Shown: positions 1 to 7,975, counted from the stretch's first letter. The stretch is 22,402 bases of DNA from an uncultured Bacteroidales bacterium (GCA_900539915.1 UQDU01000034.1:1-22402); one strand, 5' to 3'. Numbers and translations are program-made. Notes: generated from the sequence alone by a model not told the origin.

Positions 1-51
1 ATACGAGCTCCTGAGATGTCTCGTGGGCTCGGAGATGTGTATAAGAGACAG
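1..51 (+). other. Illumina Nextera adapter contamination (not genomic)
   Basis: Positions 18-51 match the Nextera read-2 transposase adapter, beginning GTCTCGTGGGCTCGG and ending in the transposon mosaic end AGATGTGTATAAGAGACAG. Positions 1-9 (ATACGAGCT) match the 3' end of the Illumina P7 primer (ATACGAGAT) with one mismatch. Positions 10-17 (CCTGAGAT) sit exactly where the 8-nt i7 index belongs and match the index I know as N715. The order P7 - index - read 2 - insert is the library structure itself, so these bases are an untrimmed adapter at a contig end. Genomic DNA starts at 52. Confidence 0.97.
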
Positions 52-2209
52 CTTCCTGACGCTGTACGGAGACGAGGAGGGCCGAGTAGGTCTTGCCGAG
101 GCCGGAGGTGACTACGTTTTTGCCGATTAGCGGTGAGTCGGCTTTGAGATCGACATTGAGCAGGCGGGCATCGGCTTGGATGTCGTTTTCTTCCTGTTCT
201 TCCGTGCCTTTCTCGATGAGGGGGATGACTGTCTGCAACTGTTCGTCGGTGCCTACGATGCCGAGTATGTCACCGGGGAAAATGCGTATGGATGATGAGG
301 GGACATAGGTTATATGTGAGCCTCTCTGGATACTCATGATGCTGATGCCGTAGGCGTCACGCAGGTGGCTGTCGGCAATCTTCAGTCCGATGAACTGGCT
401 GTCATAGCCGGCTTTGACGTAGGCGAGGTGTATGTTGCTGACCACATTGTTGTTGCGTCCGCTGCGGCGCAGGTCGCGTTCGTTGAGGTTGTTGAGAAAT
501 TTTGATTCTATGGTCTTGGCTCTCTCTTTGACTGATTTCCCGAAGATAAAAACGATGGCAATGAATATTACCAGTCCGCATGACCATCCGACGAGAAGGT
601 TGTAGATGTGGCTCAGCACATAGATGATGAATCCGAGGGCTATGATGAATCGGAAAATACGCATCACCAGAAACGGTACGTTGGCAAGAGGCCGTTGTCC
701 TTTGAGCACTTCTATCTCGGAGCGTTTCATGGATGACATGGTGAGGGCGTAGACAAACGGAGCCATAGAGCCTAACGTGACCGCCGCGCAGAGCAGTTTG
801 CCCCACTGGGGCCACAAACCTGTGAGCCAAGGGAGTAAGTAGGTCAGACTTAGAGCCACGATGGCCACGAGCAATATGGAGTAGAGCATGATGCGCCACA
901 ACGTGCGTTTCAGCACAGATACCCACAGCTCGCGTGTCTCGTTGCCGGCGGTGGCTCTGACTGAATACCGGTCAAGTAGGAAATTGAATCTTGCCGGCAG
1001 GTGCTTGGCTACGAATCTGTATGCCGGGTCAGACAGACGTATGAAATATGGTGTGGTAAATGTTGTCAAAACGCTTACCGCCACTACTATAGGGTATATC
1101 TCAGCATTGAGCACACCGAGCGACATGCCCAGTGACGCGATGATGAAGGCAAATTCGCCAATCTGTGTCAGCGAGAATCCCGATTCGATTGCCACTTTGA
1201 GATTCTGTCCTGTGACAAGCATGCCAAAGGTGCCGAATACTATCATGCCCACTATGACCGCTACTGACAGGGTGAGTATCGAGCCCCAATATTGGGTGAT
1301 GACTTCGGGATTGACCATCATGCCCACCGAAATGAAGAATACTGAGCCGAACAGGTCTTTGACAGGGGCTGTCAGCTTCTCTATTCGCTCTGCAAAACTG
1401 GTGCTGGCGAGTATGGAACCGATTACAAATGCCCCGAGAGCGAGCGAGAATCCGCAAGCTACCGAGAAGACCGCCATGCCGAGGCAGAGCCCCATGGATA
1501 CTATCAGCAGGGTCTCGTTGCTGAGGAGTTTGCGTGATTTGTTGAGCAGAGTAGGGATGACGTAGACGCCGACAAGAAACCACATCACGAGGAAAAACAC
1601 CAGTTTGCCTACGCTCATGACCAGTTCTGACCCCTCTACGGAGTTGTTGATTGCTATGGATGACAGCAACACCATCATCAACACCGCGAAAAGGTCTTCG
1701 ACTATCAGCACTGCAAATACCAGCGATGCAAATTTGCGCTGGCGGATACCGAGGTCGGTAAACGCCTTGATGATAATCGTGGTCGACGACATGGATAGCA
1801 TGCCGCCGAGAAACAGGCTGTTGATAAACGAGAAGTCCATCAGTCGTCCGATGCAGTAGCCCATGCCCATCATGCCGCAGACGATAATCATGGCTGTTAC
1901 CACCGCCGAACCGCCGGCATTGACAAGTTTCTTGAAACTGAACTCCAATCCGAGCGAAAACAACAGCACTATGATGCCTATCTGGGCCCAGAACTCAATA
2001 TTGCTTTCATCGGTGACGGAGGGCAGATATTCGAAATTGGGGCTGGCAAGAAAGCCGGCAACGATGTATCCGAGCACCACCGGCTGCTTTAGCAGCTTGA
2101 ATATGATGGTAGTGACCGCTCCGAGTATGAGGATGAAGGCGAGGTCGCCTATGAGGCTGTCGATATTCAGGCTTTCGGTGGCCGCTTGGGCGGCGGATAA
2201 TAATAACAT
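52..2209 (-). CDS. Cation:proton antiporter, CPA2/Kef type, with C-terminal TrkA-C domains (3' end missing)
   Basis: Reading from the ATG at 2209-2207, one open frame runs without a stop through 719 codons to the adapter junction, so the C-terminus is cut off by the assembly. An in-frame TAA lies nine codons upstream and supports this start. The N-terminal ~400 residues are a polytopic membrane domain of the Na+/H+ exchanger family; visible segments include FKLLKQPVVLGYIVAGFLA, LGLEFSFKKLVNAGG and SMSSTTIIIKAFTDLG. A second hydrophobic block follows at roughly residues 430-560. A TrkA-C (RCK-C) domain lies at about 595-670 (SIRIFPGDILGIVGTDEQL) and a second begins near 686 (VDLKADSPLIGKNV). 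Kef/CPA2 proteins exchange K+ or Na+ for H+ at the inner membrane and TrkA-C domains gate them by ligand binding. The ion is not predictable here. It follows the MgtC gene by 33 nt and is probably cotranscribed with it. Confidence 0.9.
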
Positions 2210-2242
2210 CGTGCAGAGTGGCGTTTTGTTCGGTTATAGGAT

Positions 2243-2965
2243 TTAAAATCCGGGCTGGCTTGTGATGGCTATGGAATCGGTAGGATAGATCTTGCCGAGG
2301 CTGTCAAGCAACTTCGGGTAGGATGACGATTCGTTGATCAGTATGATGAGATTCAGGCTGGTCTGCTGATGCTCATAGTCATACTGCACATAGATATTGA
2401 CGAGTTGTCCGCCATGGTCGTGTAATACAGTGCGATATGGCTCTATGTCGGTCACTATGCCCGGCAGCGACAGGCGTATGGTGCGTGAAAAACTTCCCAT
2501 GCTCAGGCGGTGCTCGATGTTTTCAAGCAGTATGAGTATGAAGAGAATCATCAGCGTAGCCACGACCGACACTGTGTACAGACCGCTGCCTACAGCCAAG
2601 CCTATCATGGCCACCATCCATATGCCGGCTGCCGTGGTCAGACCGCGTACCGAGCCTTTCATCTGTATGATGGCACCGGCACCGAGGAAACCTATGCCTG
2701 ACACTACTTGGGCCGCTATGCGTGTGGGGTCTCCGTGGATTTCGCCCATCAGTTCCTGAGGTACATATATTGACACGAGCATGGCCAGTGTCGCACCCAT
2801 GGATATGAGGGCAAATGTGCGTATGCCGGCGGTCTGTCCTTTACGTTTGCGCTCAAAGCCTACGGCGCAACCGAGAAGCATGCTGAGGAGCATACGCCAT
2901 ATGCACGCCGACAGGGTGAGTTCGGTGCTGAAACAGTCTTGAAATGCGTTGGTTATGTAGTCCAT
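2243..2965 (-). CDS. MgtC/SapB-family inner-membrane protein
   Basis: A 240-residue protein if the ATG at 2965 (MDYITNAFQDC) is used. An upstream in-frame ATG at 3001 would add 12 polar residues and bring the start to within 15 nt of the preceding stop; I prefer 2965 because family members begin close to the first membrane helix. The N-terminal half has four to five hydrophobic helices with MgtC-family signatures: GFERKRKGQTAGIRTFALIS, then DPTRIAAQVVSGIGFLGAG and VRGLTTAAGIWMVAMIGLA. The C-terminal ~80 residues are a soluble ACT-like region. MgtC proteins are linked to growth at low Mg2+ and to control of membrane potential or F-ATPase in pathogens; in commensals the role is poorly known. 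Its neighbour, a cation:proton antiporter, fits an ion-homeostasis operon (inference). Confidence 0.9.
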   Translation of the reverse strand: MDYITNAFQDCFSTELTLSACIWRMLLSMLLGCAVGFERKRKGQTAGIRTFALISMGATLAMLVSIYVPQELMGEIHGDPTRIAAQVVSGIGFLGAGAIIQMKGSVRGLTTAAGIWMVAMIGLAVGSGLYTVSVVATLMILFILILLENIEHRLSMGSFSRTIRLSLPGIVTDIEPYRTVLHDHGGQLVNIYVQYDYEHQQTSLNLIILINESSSYPKLLDSLGKIYPTDSIAITSQPGF

Positions 2966-3016
2966 AGTAGGTCGTTGGCTTGAATCAGAGCGCCGCTGCA
3001 CTTTGATGTTGTCCGG

Positions 3017-3922
3017 TTATTTCTGCATGGTGAAGTGGCGCGAGCACAGGCGGTAGCCGTCAGTGAATAGCTCCACCGTGTAATCGCCGGGGTTGAGAGC
3101 GGTGTTGACATCCCAGTATATGCGGACGCCAGAAAGTTCCTCACCCGAATACTCTATGGTTTTGCGTGCCGAGCAGGGGACATTTCCGCCTTCGAAGGCA
3201 AACGACCCGGCACCGCCGAGCAGAGTCCCTTCGGGGCTGACGAGGCGCAGATAGATGACTTTGGAACCGACGGGTGTCGAATTGTTCTGAGGGATGGTAA
3301 AGGTGACCATCAGTTGCTTGGCCTTGGTGATATTCTTTTCGGCCTTTCCGTTCTTTTTAAGAGCCGTGAGGCTTACGCCGGTCACATTGAGTTTTTCGGC
3401 GAGGGTCATGCGCTGCGACAGGGCGGCGTTTTTCTCTGTTTCGGTGTTGATGCGGGTAGATAGCTGCTCGTTTTGAGCTTTTACTTCCGCATTTTCAGCC
3501 CTTAATCCTTGGTTTTCCCTGTTGAGGGAGTCAATCTGAGCCACATAGTGGCGCAGAAGCCCTTTCAGTGTGCCTATTTCGTCCTGAAGCTGCTTGATTT
3601 TGGCCTGTGAGAGATTGCGCTCGTTTTTCATCTGCTTCATCAGGTCCTCAACCTTGTTTTTCGCGGCGGTGTATTTGGCGAGTATGCTGTCGTTGGCGAG
3701 TTTGATGGCCTGGTTTTCATACATCTGAAACTCGTTGTTGATGGCCGCATATTCGTTGCTGAGTTTGAGCTGCTCGTTGGAGAGCTGGAGCTGCTCGTTC
3801 TCGCTTCGGGCTTCTGACACCTCGTTGCGGAGAGACTGCACCTTGAATACGGCGAGTATAACTGCTACTATCAGGAGGACACCTATGACTATGGCCCCTA
3901 TCTTAAGCGTCTTGACATTCAT
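3017..3922 (-). CDS. Membrane-anchored coiled-coil protein of unknown function
   Basis: A 301-residue protein with one hydrophobic helix at residues 9-27 (IGAIVIGVLLIVAVILAVF) and no cleavage motif, so probably a bitopic signal-anchor protein with the bulk outside the cytoplasm. Residues ~29-175 are almost pure coiled coil, rich in E, Q, N, K and L, with repetitive stretches such as LQLSNEQLKLSNEYAAINNE. Residues ~178-301 look like a small beta-sandwich (VTFTIPQNNSTPVGSKVIYL, then VRIYWDVNTALNPGDYTVEL). I do not recognise a named family; such proteins in Bacteroidales are usually left as hypothetical or loosely called chromosome-partitioning proteins because of the coiled coil. It lies 36 nt after the lipoprotein gene and 51 nt before the preferred mgtC start. 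A periplasmic spacer or scaffold role is inference. Confidence 0.85.
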   Translation of the reverse strand: MNVKTLKIGAIVIGVLLIVAVILAVFKVQSLRNEVSEARSENEQLQLSNEQLKLSNEYAAINNEFQMYENQAIKLANDSILAKYTAAKNKVEDLMKQMKNERNLSQAKIKQLQDEIGTLKGLLRHYVAQIDSLNRENQGLRAENAEVKAQNEQLSTRINTETEKNAALSQRMTLAEKLNVTGVSLTALKKNGKAEKNITKAKQLMVTFTIPQNNSTPVGSKVIYLRLVSPEGTLLGGAGSFAFEGGNVPCSARKTIEYSGEELSGVRIYWDVNTALNPGDYTVELFTDGYRLCSRHFTMQK

Positions 3923-3958
3923 TGTTGCTTGCTTGTTATGGAAGTGTGAGGATGGATA

Positions 3959-4645
3959 TTAATAATAGATGATGCGTCGGCGGTCAATGCTGTAGCGAGT
4001 CGTTGGCAGCGAGTCGCCGGCGGTATGTGTGGTCCATATGGTCAGACGTTCGGTCCAGTTGCCGCGCTTGTCATATTTGCGGTACACATTGTGGGCCGAT
4101 GTGTCAAACTTCGGGTCGTTGGAGTGTATCTGCTCGCCTATGATGCGTCCGTAGTCATCGGTTATGACATAGCTGACCATGGTGGGCGATGAAACCTTGT
4201 GGTGGTTTTCGTCGATATGCTCGAAGTCATATGAATCCTTTAGATAACCCGGGTGTATGGCCGGATAGTTAGGGGCACGGTCTTCCCAGTGTTCTATACG
4301 GCCGTTTTCATCGCGGCGAATACGCTCGTGTTCCTTGGCTATGTAACTGCCTTCGGTAGAGAAATATGCCGTAGACTCCACTATGTTACGGCCGGCGGTG
4401 TCGATGGCAAGTTTGTTGTCGTTGTCGCGCACCACATCGTAGAAGGTGGTGCGGCGGCATGATTTGACCGGTCCGGCCAGTTCGTAATGGCGCATATCAG
4501 GAGTGGTGACCTGCGAAGATATGACCCCGGCATAGTCAAATTCTTCTACTTCGGATTCGTCGGCATCGGAATTGTCGGTTGTCGACGAGCATGAGTAGGC
4601 CAGCAGACACGACGCCATGAGCATTAATGCGTTGCGTAAAAACAT
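3959..4645 (-). CDS. Putative lipoprotein, unknown function
   Basis: A 228-residue protein with a lipoprotein signal: MFLRNALMLMASCLLAYSC, hydrophobic core then lipobox LAYSC with Cys19 as the probable lipidated residue. An acidic serine-rich linker follows (STTDNSDADESEVEEFDY), as often seen in surface-exposed Bacteroidota lipoproteins. The mature part contains YD-like motifs (HERIRRDENGRIEHWEDR, DDYGRIIGEQIHSND, YRKYDKRGNWTERLTIW), resembling the degenerate RHS/YD-type strands common in uncharacterised Bacteroidales lipoproteins. It is the first gene of the minus-strand operon, behind a promoter-like site at 4670-4701. The function is not recognisable. Confidence 0.82.
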   Translation of the reverse strand: MFLRNALMLMASCLLAYSCSSTTDNSDADESEVEEFDYAGVISSQVTTPDMRHYELAGPVKSCRRTTFYDVVRDNDNKLAIDTAGRNIVESTAYFSTEGSYIAKEHERIRRDENGRIEHWEDRAPNYPAIHPGYLKDSYDFEHIDENHHKVSSPTMVSYVITDDYGRIIGEQIHSNDPKFDTSAHNVYRKYDKRGNWTERLTIWTTHTAGDSLPTTRYSIDRRRIIYY

Positions 4646-4669
4646 AAATATGTATTATAATATAGTGTG

Positions 4670-4701
4670 CAAAATTACATATTTATGGTGGATATTTCAA
4701 C
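4670..4701 (-). promoter_or_regulatory. Predicted Bacteroidota-type promoter for the minus-strand operon
   Basis: On the minus strand, TAATTTTG (4677-4670) fits the -7 consensus TAnnTTTG exactly. Twenty nt upstream is GTTG (4701-4698), one mismatch from the -33 TTTG. The start of transcription would fall some 20 nt before the lipoprotein ATG at 4645. Confidence 0.6.
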
Positions 4702-4762
4702 TTAAGTCGTCCATAACTCGTAATTATGAAAAATTAAGGTGTCTCTTTAGGAAATATTTCGT

Positions 4763-4770
4763 TAAATTTG
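4763..4770 (+). promoter_or_regulatory. Predicted -7 box for mdh
   Basis: TAAATTTG matches TAnnTTTG exactly and lies 52 nt before the mdh ATG in an AT-rich spacer between divergent genes. I find no good TTTG at the usual distance upstream, so the -33 element is weak or absent. Confidence 0.5.
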
Positions 4771-4821
4771 CATTCAGAATTTTAGAAACAATATTTTCCC
4801 AATATTTATCACAGAAAAGCT

Positions 4822-5751
4822 ATGTCTAAGGTAACAGTAGTAGGTGCCGGTAATGTAGGTGCCACATGTGCAAATGTTTTGGTTACTAACTCGGTAGCCG
4901 ACGAAGTAGTGCTCATCGATATCAAAGAGGGTCTCTCTGAGGGCAAGGCCATGGATATCATGCAGACTGCCAACATCCTCAACATCAACACCCGTCTGAC
5001 TGGCGTGACCAACGATTATTCGAAGACCGCCGACAGCGATGTCGTTGTCATCACATCAGGTATTCCCCGTAAGCCGGGCATGACACGCGAGGAGCTTATC
5101 GGTGTCAATGCCGGTATCGTTAAGTCGGTGACTGAGAGCGTGCTCAAATATTCTCCCAACGCTATCATCCTCTGCGTATCCAACCCCATGGATACCATGA
5201 CATACCTTATCCACAAGACATCCGGTCTGCCCAAGAACCGTATCATCGGCATGGGCGGTGCGCTTGACAGTGCTCGCTTCAAGTATTTCCTCAGCCAGGC
5301 TCTCGGTGCCAACGCTACTGAAGTTGAGGGCATCGTAATCGGCGGCCACGGCGACACTACCATGATACCTCTGACACGCTTCGCTGCTTATCGCGGCATA
5401 CCGGCTTCATCTCTTATGGATGCAGAGAAGCTCCAGCAGGTAGCTGCCGATACTATGGTAGGCGGTGCTACTCTCACCAAGCTCCTCGGCACATCTGCTT
5501 GGTATGCTCCCGGTGCTGCTGCAGCACAGGTAGTGGCTGCTGTGCTCCATGACCAGAAGAAGCTCATCAGCTGCTCTGCTCTCCTTGACGGCGAATATGG
5601 CGAAAAGGACCTCTGCATTGGTGTTCCCTGCGTACTCGGCCGCAATGGTATTGAGAAGATTGTAGAGTTTGACCTCAATGAAGAGGAGAAAGCTCTGTTT
5701 GCCAAGAGTGCTGAGGCCGTGCACAAGACCAACGCCGCTCTCAACGCTTGA
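4822..5751 (+). CDS. mdh: Malate dehydrogenase
   Basis: A 309-residue protein of the LDH-like malate dehydrogenase family, a typical length. It interconverts malate and oxaloacetate with NAD(H) in the cytosol; in Bacteroidales this step lies on the reductive route to fumarate and succinate. Visible motifs: Rossmann loop GAGNVGATCA at residues 8-17, Asp33 at the end of beta-2 (NAD preference), the substrate loop ITSGIPRKPGMTRE with Arg83 and Arg89, VSNPMD at 119-124, Arg152, and the catalytic His176 in IGGHGDT. The Arg in the substrate loop favours malate over lactate. It is divergent from the lipoprotein operon and ends at a hairpin (5790-5829), so it is probably monocistronic. Its codon use (many CTC, GCT, ATC) is more biased than in its neighbours, consistent with high expression. 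Confidence 0.97.
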   Translation: MSKVTVVGAGNVGATCANVLVTNSVADEVVLIDIKEGLSEGKAMDIMQTANILNINTRLTGVTNDYSKTADSDVVVITSGIPRKPGMTREELIGVNAGIVKSVTESVLKYSPNAIILCVSNPMDTMTYLIHKTSGLPKNRIIGMGGALDSARFKYFLSQALGANATEVEGIVIGGHGDTTMIPLTRFAAYRGIPASSLMDAEKLQQVAADTMVGGATLTKLLGTSAWYAPGAAAAQVVAAVLHDQKKLISCSALLDGEYGEKDLCIGVPCVLGRNGIEKIVEFDLNEEEKALFAKSAEAVHKTNAALNA

Positions 5752-5789
5752 TATTCACAGACATATACCATGTCTTGACGGCATAAAGT

Positions 5790-5829
5790 GGTGCGATGCT
5801 TTTAAATGAGTGTCGCATCCTTTATGTTT
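5790..5829 (+). terminator. Probable intrinsic terminator after mdh
   Basis: The arm GGTGCGATGC (5790-5799) pairs with GTGTCGCATCC (5810-5820), with two G-U pairs and one bulged T, around a ten-base T/A-rich loop. TTTATGTTT follows. It lies 39 nt after the mdh stop and covers the ATG at 5806, which argues against starting the next gene there. Confidence 0.5.
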
Positions 5830-5919
5830 AAGAGGGTTAAGCATATACGGCAGATAAACCATCAGGCTTATATGCTTGTTTCAATCTCAGAACAGAAATA
5901 CATATCATCGATGATTATT

Positions 5920-6345
5920 ATGAAACGTCCAATGCTTTTTATTGCTGCACTGGCGATATTTGCCTGCGGCTCCTGCCAACCCAAAAATAAGTACGATCAG
6001 TCTGAAGCCGTTTCGACCGACTCCATAGCTGCGTATGAATCCAAAACTACAGTCAAGGATGTGGATAACAATCTGCCCATAGTCTACGATTTCTCGGCTG
6101 TATGGTGCGGGCCTTGCAAATTGTTTGCTCCGGTTTTTGAGAAAGTTTCAAAAGAGTATGCTGACAAGGCCAACTTCGTAAAGGTGGATGTTGACACCAA
6201 CCCCGAACTGGCACAGCAGTGGAACATCCGCTCTGTGCCTACCATAATCGTGGCACATCCATCCACCCGTCAGTATGCCATGGCTCAGGGTGCCATGAGC
6301 GAGGAGGACTTCAAAGCCTTCCTTGACCAGGCTCTCAAGCCGTGA
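5920..6345 (+). CDS. Thioredoxin-family lipoprotein
   Basis: A 141-residue protein from the ATG at 5920 (MKRPMLFIAALAIFACGSC). The frame is open back to 5806, but that region holds the mdh terminator and lacks a signal peptide; 5911 (MIIMKRP) is also possible. The signal sequence ends in a cysteine-bearing stretch (IFACGSC), so Cys16 or Cys19 is the likely lipidated residue and the protein should sit on a membrane facing the periplasm. The thioredoxin fold follows with YDFSAVWCGPCK, active-site WCGPC at residues 62-66, and the cis-proline loop SVPTI. This classic CGPC centre suggests dithiol-disulfide exchange on envelope proteins; oxidant or reductant direction cannot be told. No partner thiol oxidoreductase is adjacent. 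Confidence 0.88.
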   Translation: MKRPMLFIAALAIFACGSCQPKNKYDQSEAVSTDSIAAYESKTTVKDVDNNLPIVYDFSAVWCGPCKLFAPVFEKVSKEYADKANFVKVDVDTNPELAQQWNIRSVPTIIVAHPSTRQYAMAQGAMSEEDFKAFLDQALKP

Positions 6346-6397
6346 GGCCATCATAGCTCCACATCTCATCATGTCAGGCTCCATAGAGCTGGCAATT

Positions 6398-6435
6398 AGG
6401 TGACTTGCCGCAACTTTGCTTGCCGCAGGTCACCT
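6398..6435 (+). terminator. Strong stem-loop after the thioredoxin gene, no U-tract
   Basis: A 38-nt near-perfect palindrome: AGGTGACTTGC (6398-6408) pairs with GCAGGTCACCT (6425-6435) as 11 pairs including one T-G, then a C-C mismatch, then GCAA/TTGC, with a six-base loop CTTTGC. It starts 52 nt after the thioredoxin stop. Transcription termination or transcript-end protection is the simplest reading, but no T-run follows (GTTGCATATG). Confidence 0.45.
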
Positions 6436-6535
6436 GTTGCATATGCAGCTGCCGGTATTGGTTGTTTTGGAGCGAGAGTAATATAATATGTTATAGTCGT
6501 CGGCGGTTGATTGCTTCGGTTTATGCGGAAAAAGT

Positions 6536-6543
6536 CGTAATTT
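6536..6543 (+). promoter_or_regulatory. Possible -7 box for the clostripain gene
   Basis: TAATTTTA differs from TAnnTTTG only in the last base. TTCG at 6513-6516, 19 nt upstream, is a poor -33 match. If used, the transcript would have a leader of ~120 nt containing the repeat at 6584-6623. Confidence 0.3.
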
Positions 6544-6583
6544 TACGGCCATTAAAGGAAATGCACCTATGCAGTAGGGAGAT

Positions 6584-6623
6584 GCCATTCAAGCATCAAC
6601 AACTGTTTAAGTTAATGACATTG
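6584..6623 (+). repeat. Solo copy of the intergenic repeat also found at 14205-14244
   Basis: These 40 nt align without gaps to 14205-14244 at 33 of 40 positions; both begin GCCATTCAAGCAT and end in TTAAGTTA..GACATTG. GCAGTAGGGA at 6571-6580 is the exact reverse complement of TCCCTACTGC at 14187-14196, next to the other copy. It lies in the non-coding spacer 6346-6667, which otherwise holds only the 6398 hairpin and a weak promoter. Confidence 0.7.
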
Positions 6624-6667
6624 AAATACACGCCGTTTCTGCATATCTTGGAGCCAGTCAATATCAT

Positions 6668-7912
6668 ATGATCTTACATATCAAATTTTCGCAAACCTTT
6701 GGCCGGCATATGGCATTGGTGGCTATAGCATCTATCTGCATGGCTGTCGCCATGTCATCATGTTCGTCCGATGAAGTGGCTGACGAACCTGCTCCTGTGG
6801 TGACGGGTACGGTGGAGCATACACTGTTCATGTATTTCCCGTGGTCCACTAACCTGACAAACTGCTTCTATCAGAATATAGCTGACCTGGAGAGTAGCAT
6901 AGTCGCGCAAAACGGGCTCAAAGACCAGCGTGTGATAGTGTTCATGTCTACGAGTGCAGCTACGTCAAAGCTGTTTGAGATAACGTATGCCGGCGGTACG
7001 TGCCACCGGCGTGACATAAGGACCTATGCGTCTCCTTCGCTTACCACTGCAGAGGGCATTTCCTCCATATTGTCGGATATGTCTGCTGCGGCTCCGGCGC
7101 GGCGTTATGCCATGACCATCGGCTGTCACGGCATGGGCTGGCTGCCTGTCAATCCATCCACACGCATGAGTACCGCCGACATATCTCCTGAGCAAGAGGT
7201 GATGCATTGGAACTGTGGGACGTCTCTGCTTACACGTTATTTCGGAGCGATGGACAAGGCGTATCAGACCGATATTTCTACTTTGGCCGATGCGATAGAT
7301 GATGCAGGTCTCAAGATGGATTACATCCTGTTTGACGATTGCTACATGGCCAATGTGGAAGTGGCTTATGAACTTAAGGATGTGGCAGACCATCTCATTG
7401 CTTCTACATGCGAGGTGATGGCATACGGCATGCCTTACGACAGGATAGGCCGGCATCTTATGGGCGAGCCTGATTACGAGGCCATATGCAATGAGTTTTA
7501 TGCTTTCTATGCCAACAGCAGCACACCGTGGGGCACACTGTCGGTGACTGATTGCTCGCAGCTCGATGGACTGGCTGCGGTGATGAAGCGCATCAATGAG
7601 TCTTACGGATTCATACCGTCGGCCTTATATTCGTTGCAGTCGCTGGACGGCTATTCTCCATCCATATTCTACGACTACGGCGATTATGTAGAGCATCTCA
7701 TGGGGTCGGCCAATCCGCAGCTTCTCAGTGAATTTCGCGCTCAGCTGGCTCTGACTGTCCCCTATAAGGTCAATACCCCGACATACTATACGGCGATTCG
7801 TGACCGCACGCTGCCGATACATAAGTATTCTGGTCTGACTACTTCGGATCCCAGTGTGCATCACCTGTCGGCCGACAGGGAGCATACAGCATGGTGGAAA
7901 GCCACACATTGA
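6668..7912 (+). CDS. Clostripain-family (peptidase C11) lipoprotein
   Basis: A 414-residue protein starting MILHIKFSQTFGRHM; an internal ATG at 6710 (MALVAIASICM) would leave a more ordinary signal peptide. The signal ends AMSSC with Cys32 as the probable lipidated residue, followed by the acidic linker SSDEVADEP typical of exported Bacteroidota lipoproteins. The catalytic dyad of clan CD cysteine peptidases is visible: His154 in TIGCHGMGW and Cys225 in LFDDCYMANVEVAYEL. The C-terminal motif IHKYSGLTTSDPS and the ending WWKATH also fit Bacteroidales clostripain-like proteins as I know them. Clostripains cleave after Arg, and related Bacteroides enzymes activate secreted proteins; the substrate here is unknown. 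The gene stands alone between the thioredoxin and tamB genes. Confidence 0.9.
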   Translation: MILHIKFSQTFGRHMALVAIASICMAVAMSSCSSDEVADEPAPVVTGTVEHTLFMYFPWSTNLTNCFYQNIADLESSIVAQNGLKDQRVIVFMSTSAATSKLFEITYAGGTCHRRDIRTYASPSLTTAEGISSILSDMSAAAPARRYAMTIGCHGMGWLPVNPSTRMSTADISPEQEVMHWNCGTSLLTRYFGAMDKAYQTDISTLADAIDDAGLKMDYILFDDCYMANVEVAYELKDVADHLIASTCEVMAYGMPYDRIGRHLMGEPDYEAICNEFYAFYANSSTPWGTLSVTDCSQLDGLAAVMKRINESYGFIPSALYSLQSLDGYSPSIFYDYGDYVEHLMGSANPQLLSEFRAQLALTVPYKVNTPTYYTAIRDRTLPIHKYSGLTTSDPSVHHLSADREHTAWWKATH

Positions 7913-7967
7913 TTGCGGCTTTGACAGTTTAGTCATGTCAAGTAGGGTAGAGTATGGGAAAAATGCG

Positions 7968-7975
7968 TAACTTCG
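7968..7975 (+). promoter_or_regulatory. Possible -7 box for tamB
   Basis: TAACTTCG is one base from TAnnTTTG and lies 24 nt before the GTG start of the TamB-like gene, in an 87-nt spacer. I find no convincing -33 element. Confidence 0.3.

Noticed and set aside
402..1583. Minus-strand frames at 402-926 and 1101-1583
   Set aside because: They are on the same strand as the antiporter but in another frame, full of His/Arg/Gln, with no domain. The antiporter frame is continuous across them.
888..2246. Plus-strand open frames (225 aa at 888-1565, 84 aa at 1605-1859, 127 aa at 1863-2246)
   Set aside because: They are antisense to the antiporter gene, rich in Met/Ser/Pro/Thr as expected from a reverse-complement frame, and have no recognisable domain. 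The minus-strand frame gives a clear transporter.
5806..5919. Upstream start at 5806 for the thioredoxin lipoprotein
   Set aside because: That ATG is in the loop of the mdh terminator and the added 38 residues would hide the lipoprotein signal.
6405..6671. 88-aa plus-strand open frame upstream of the clostripain gene
   Set aside because: It starts inside the strong stem-loop and runs through the intergenic repeat. Its composition (many Cys, Leu, Arg) is unlike the neighbouring genes and no domain is seen.
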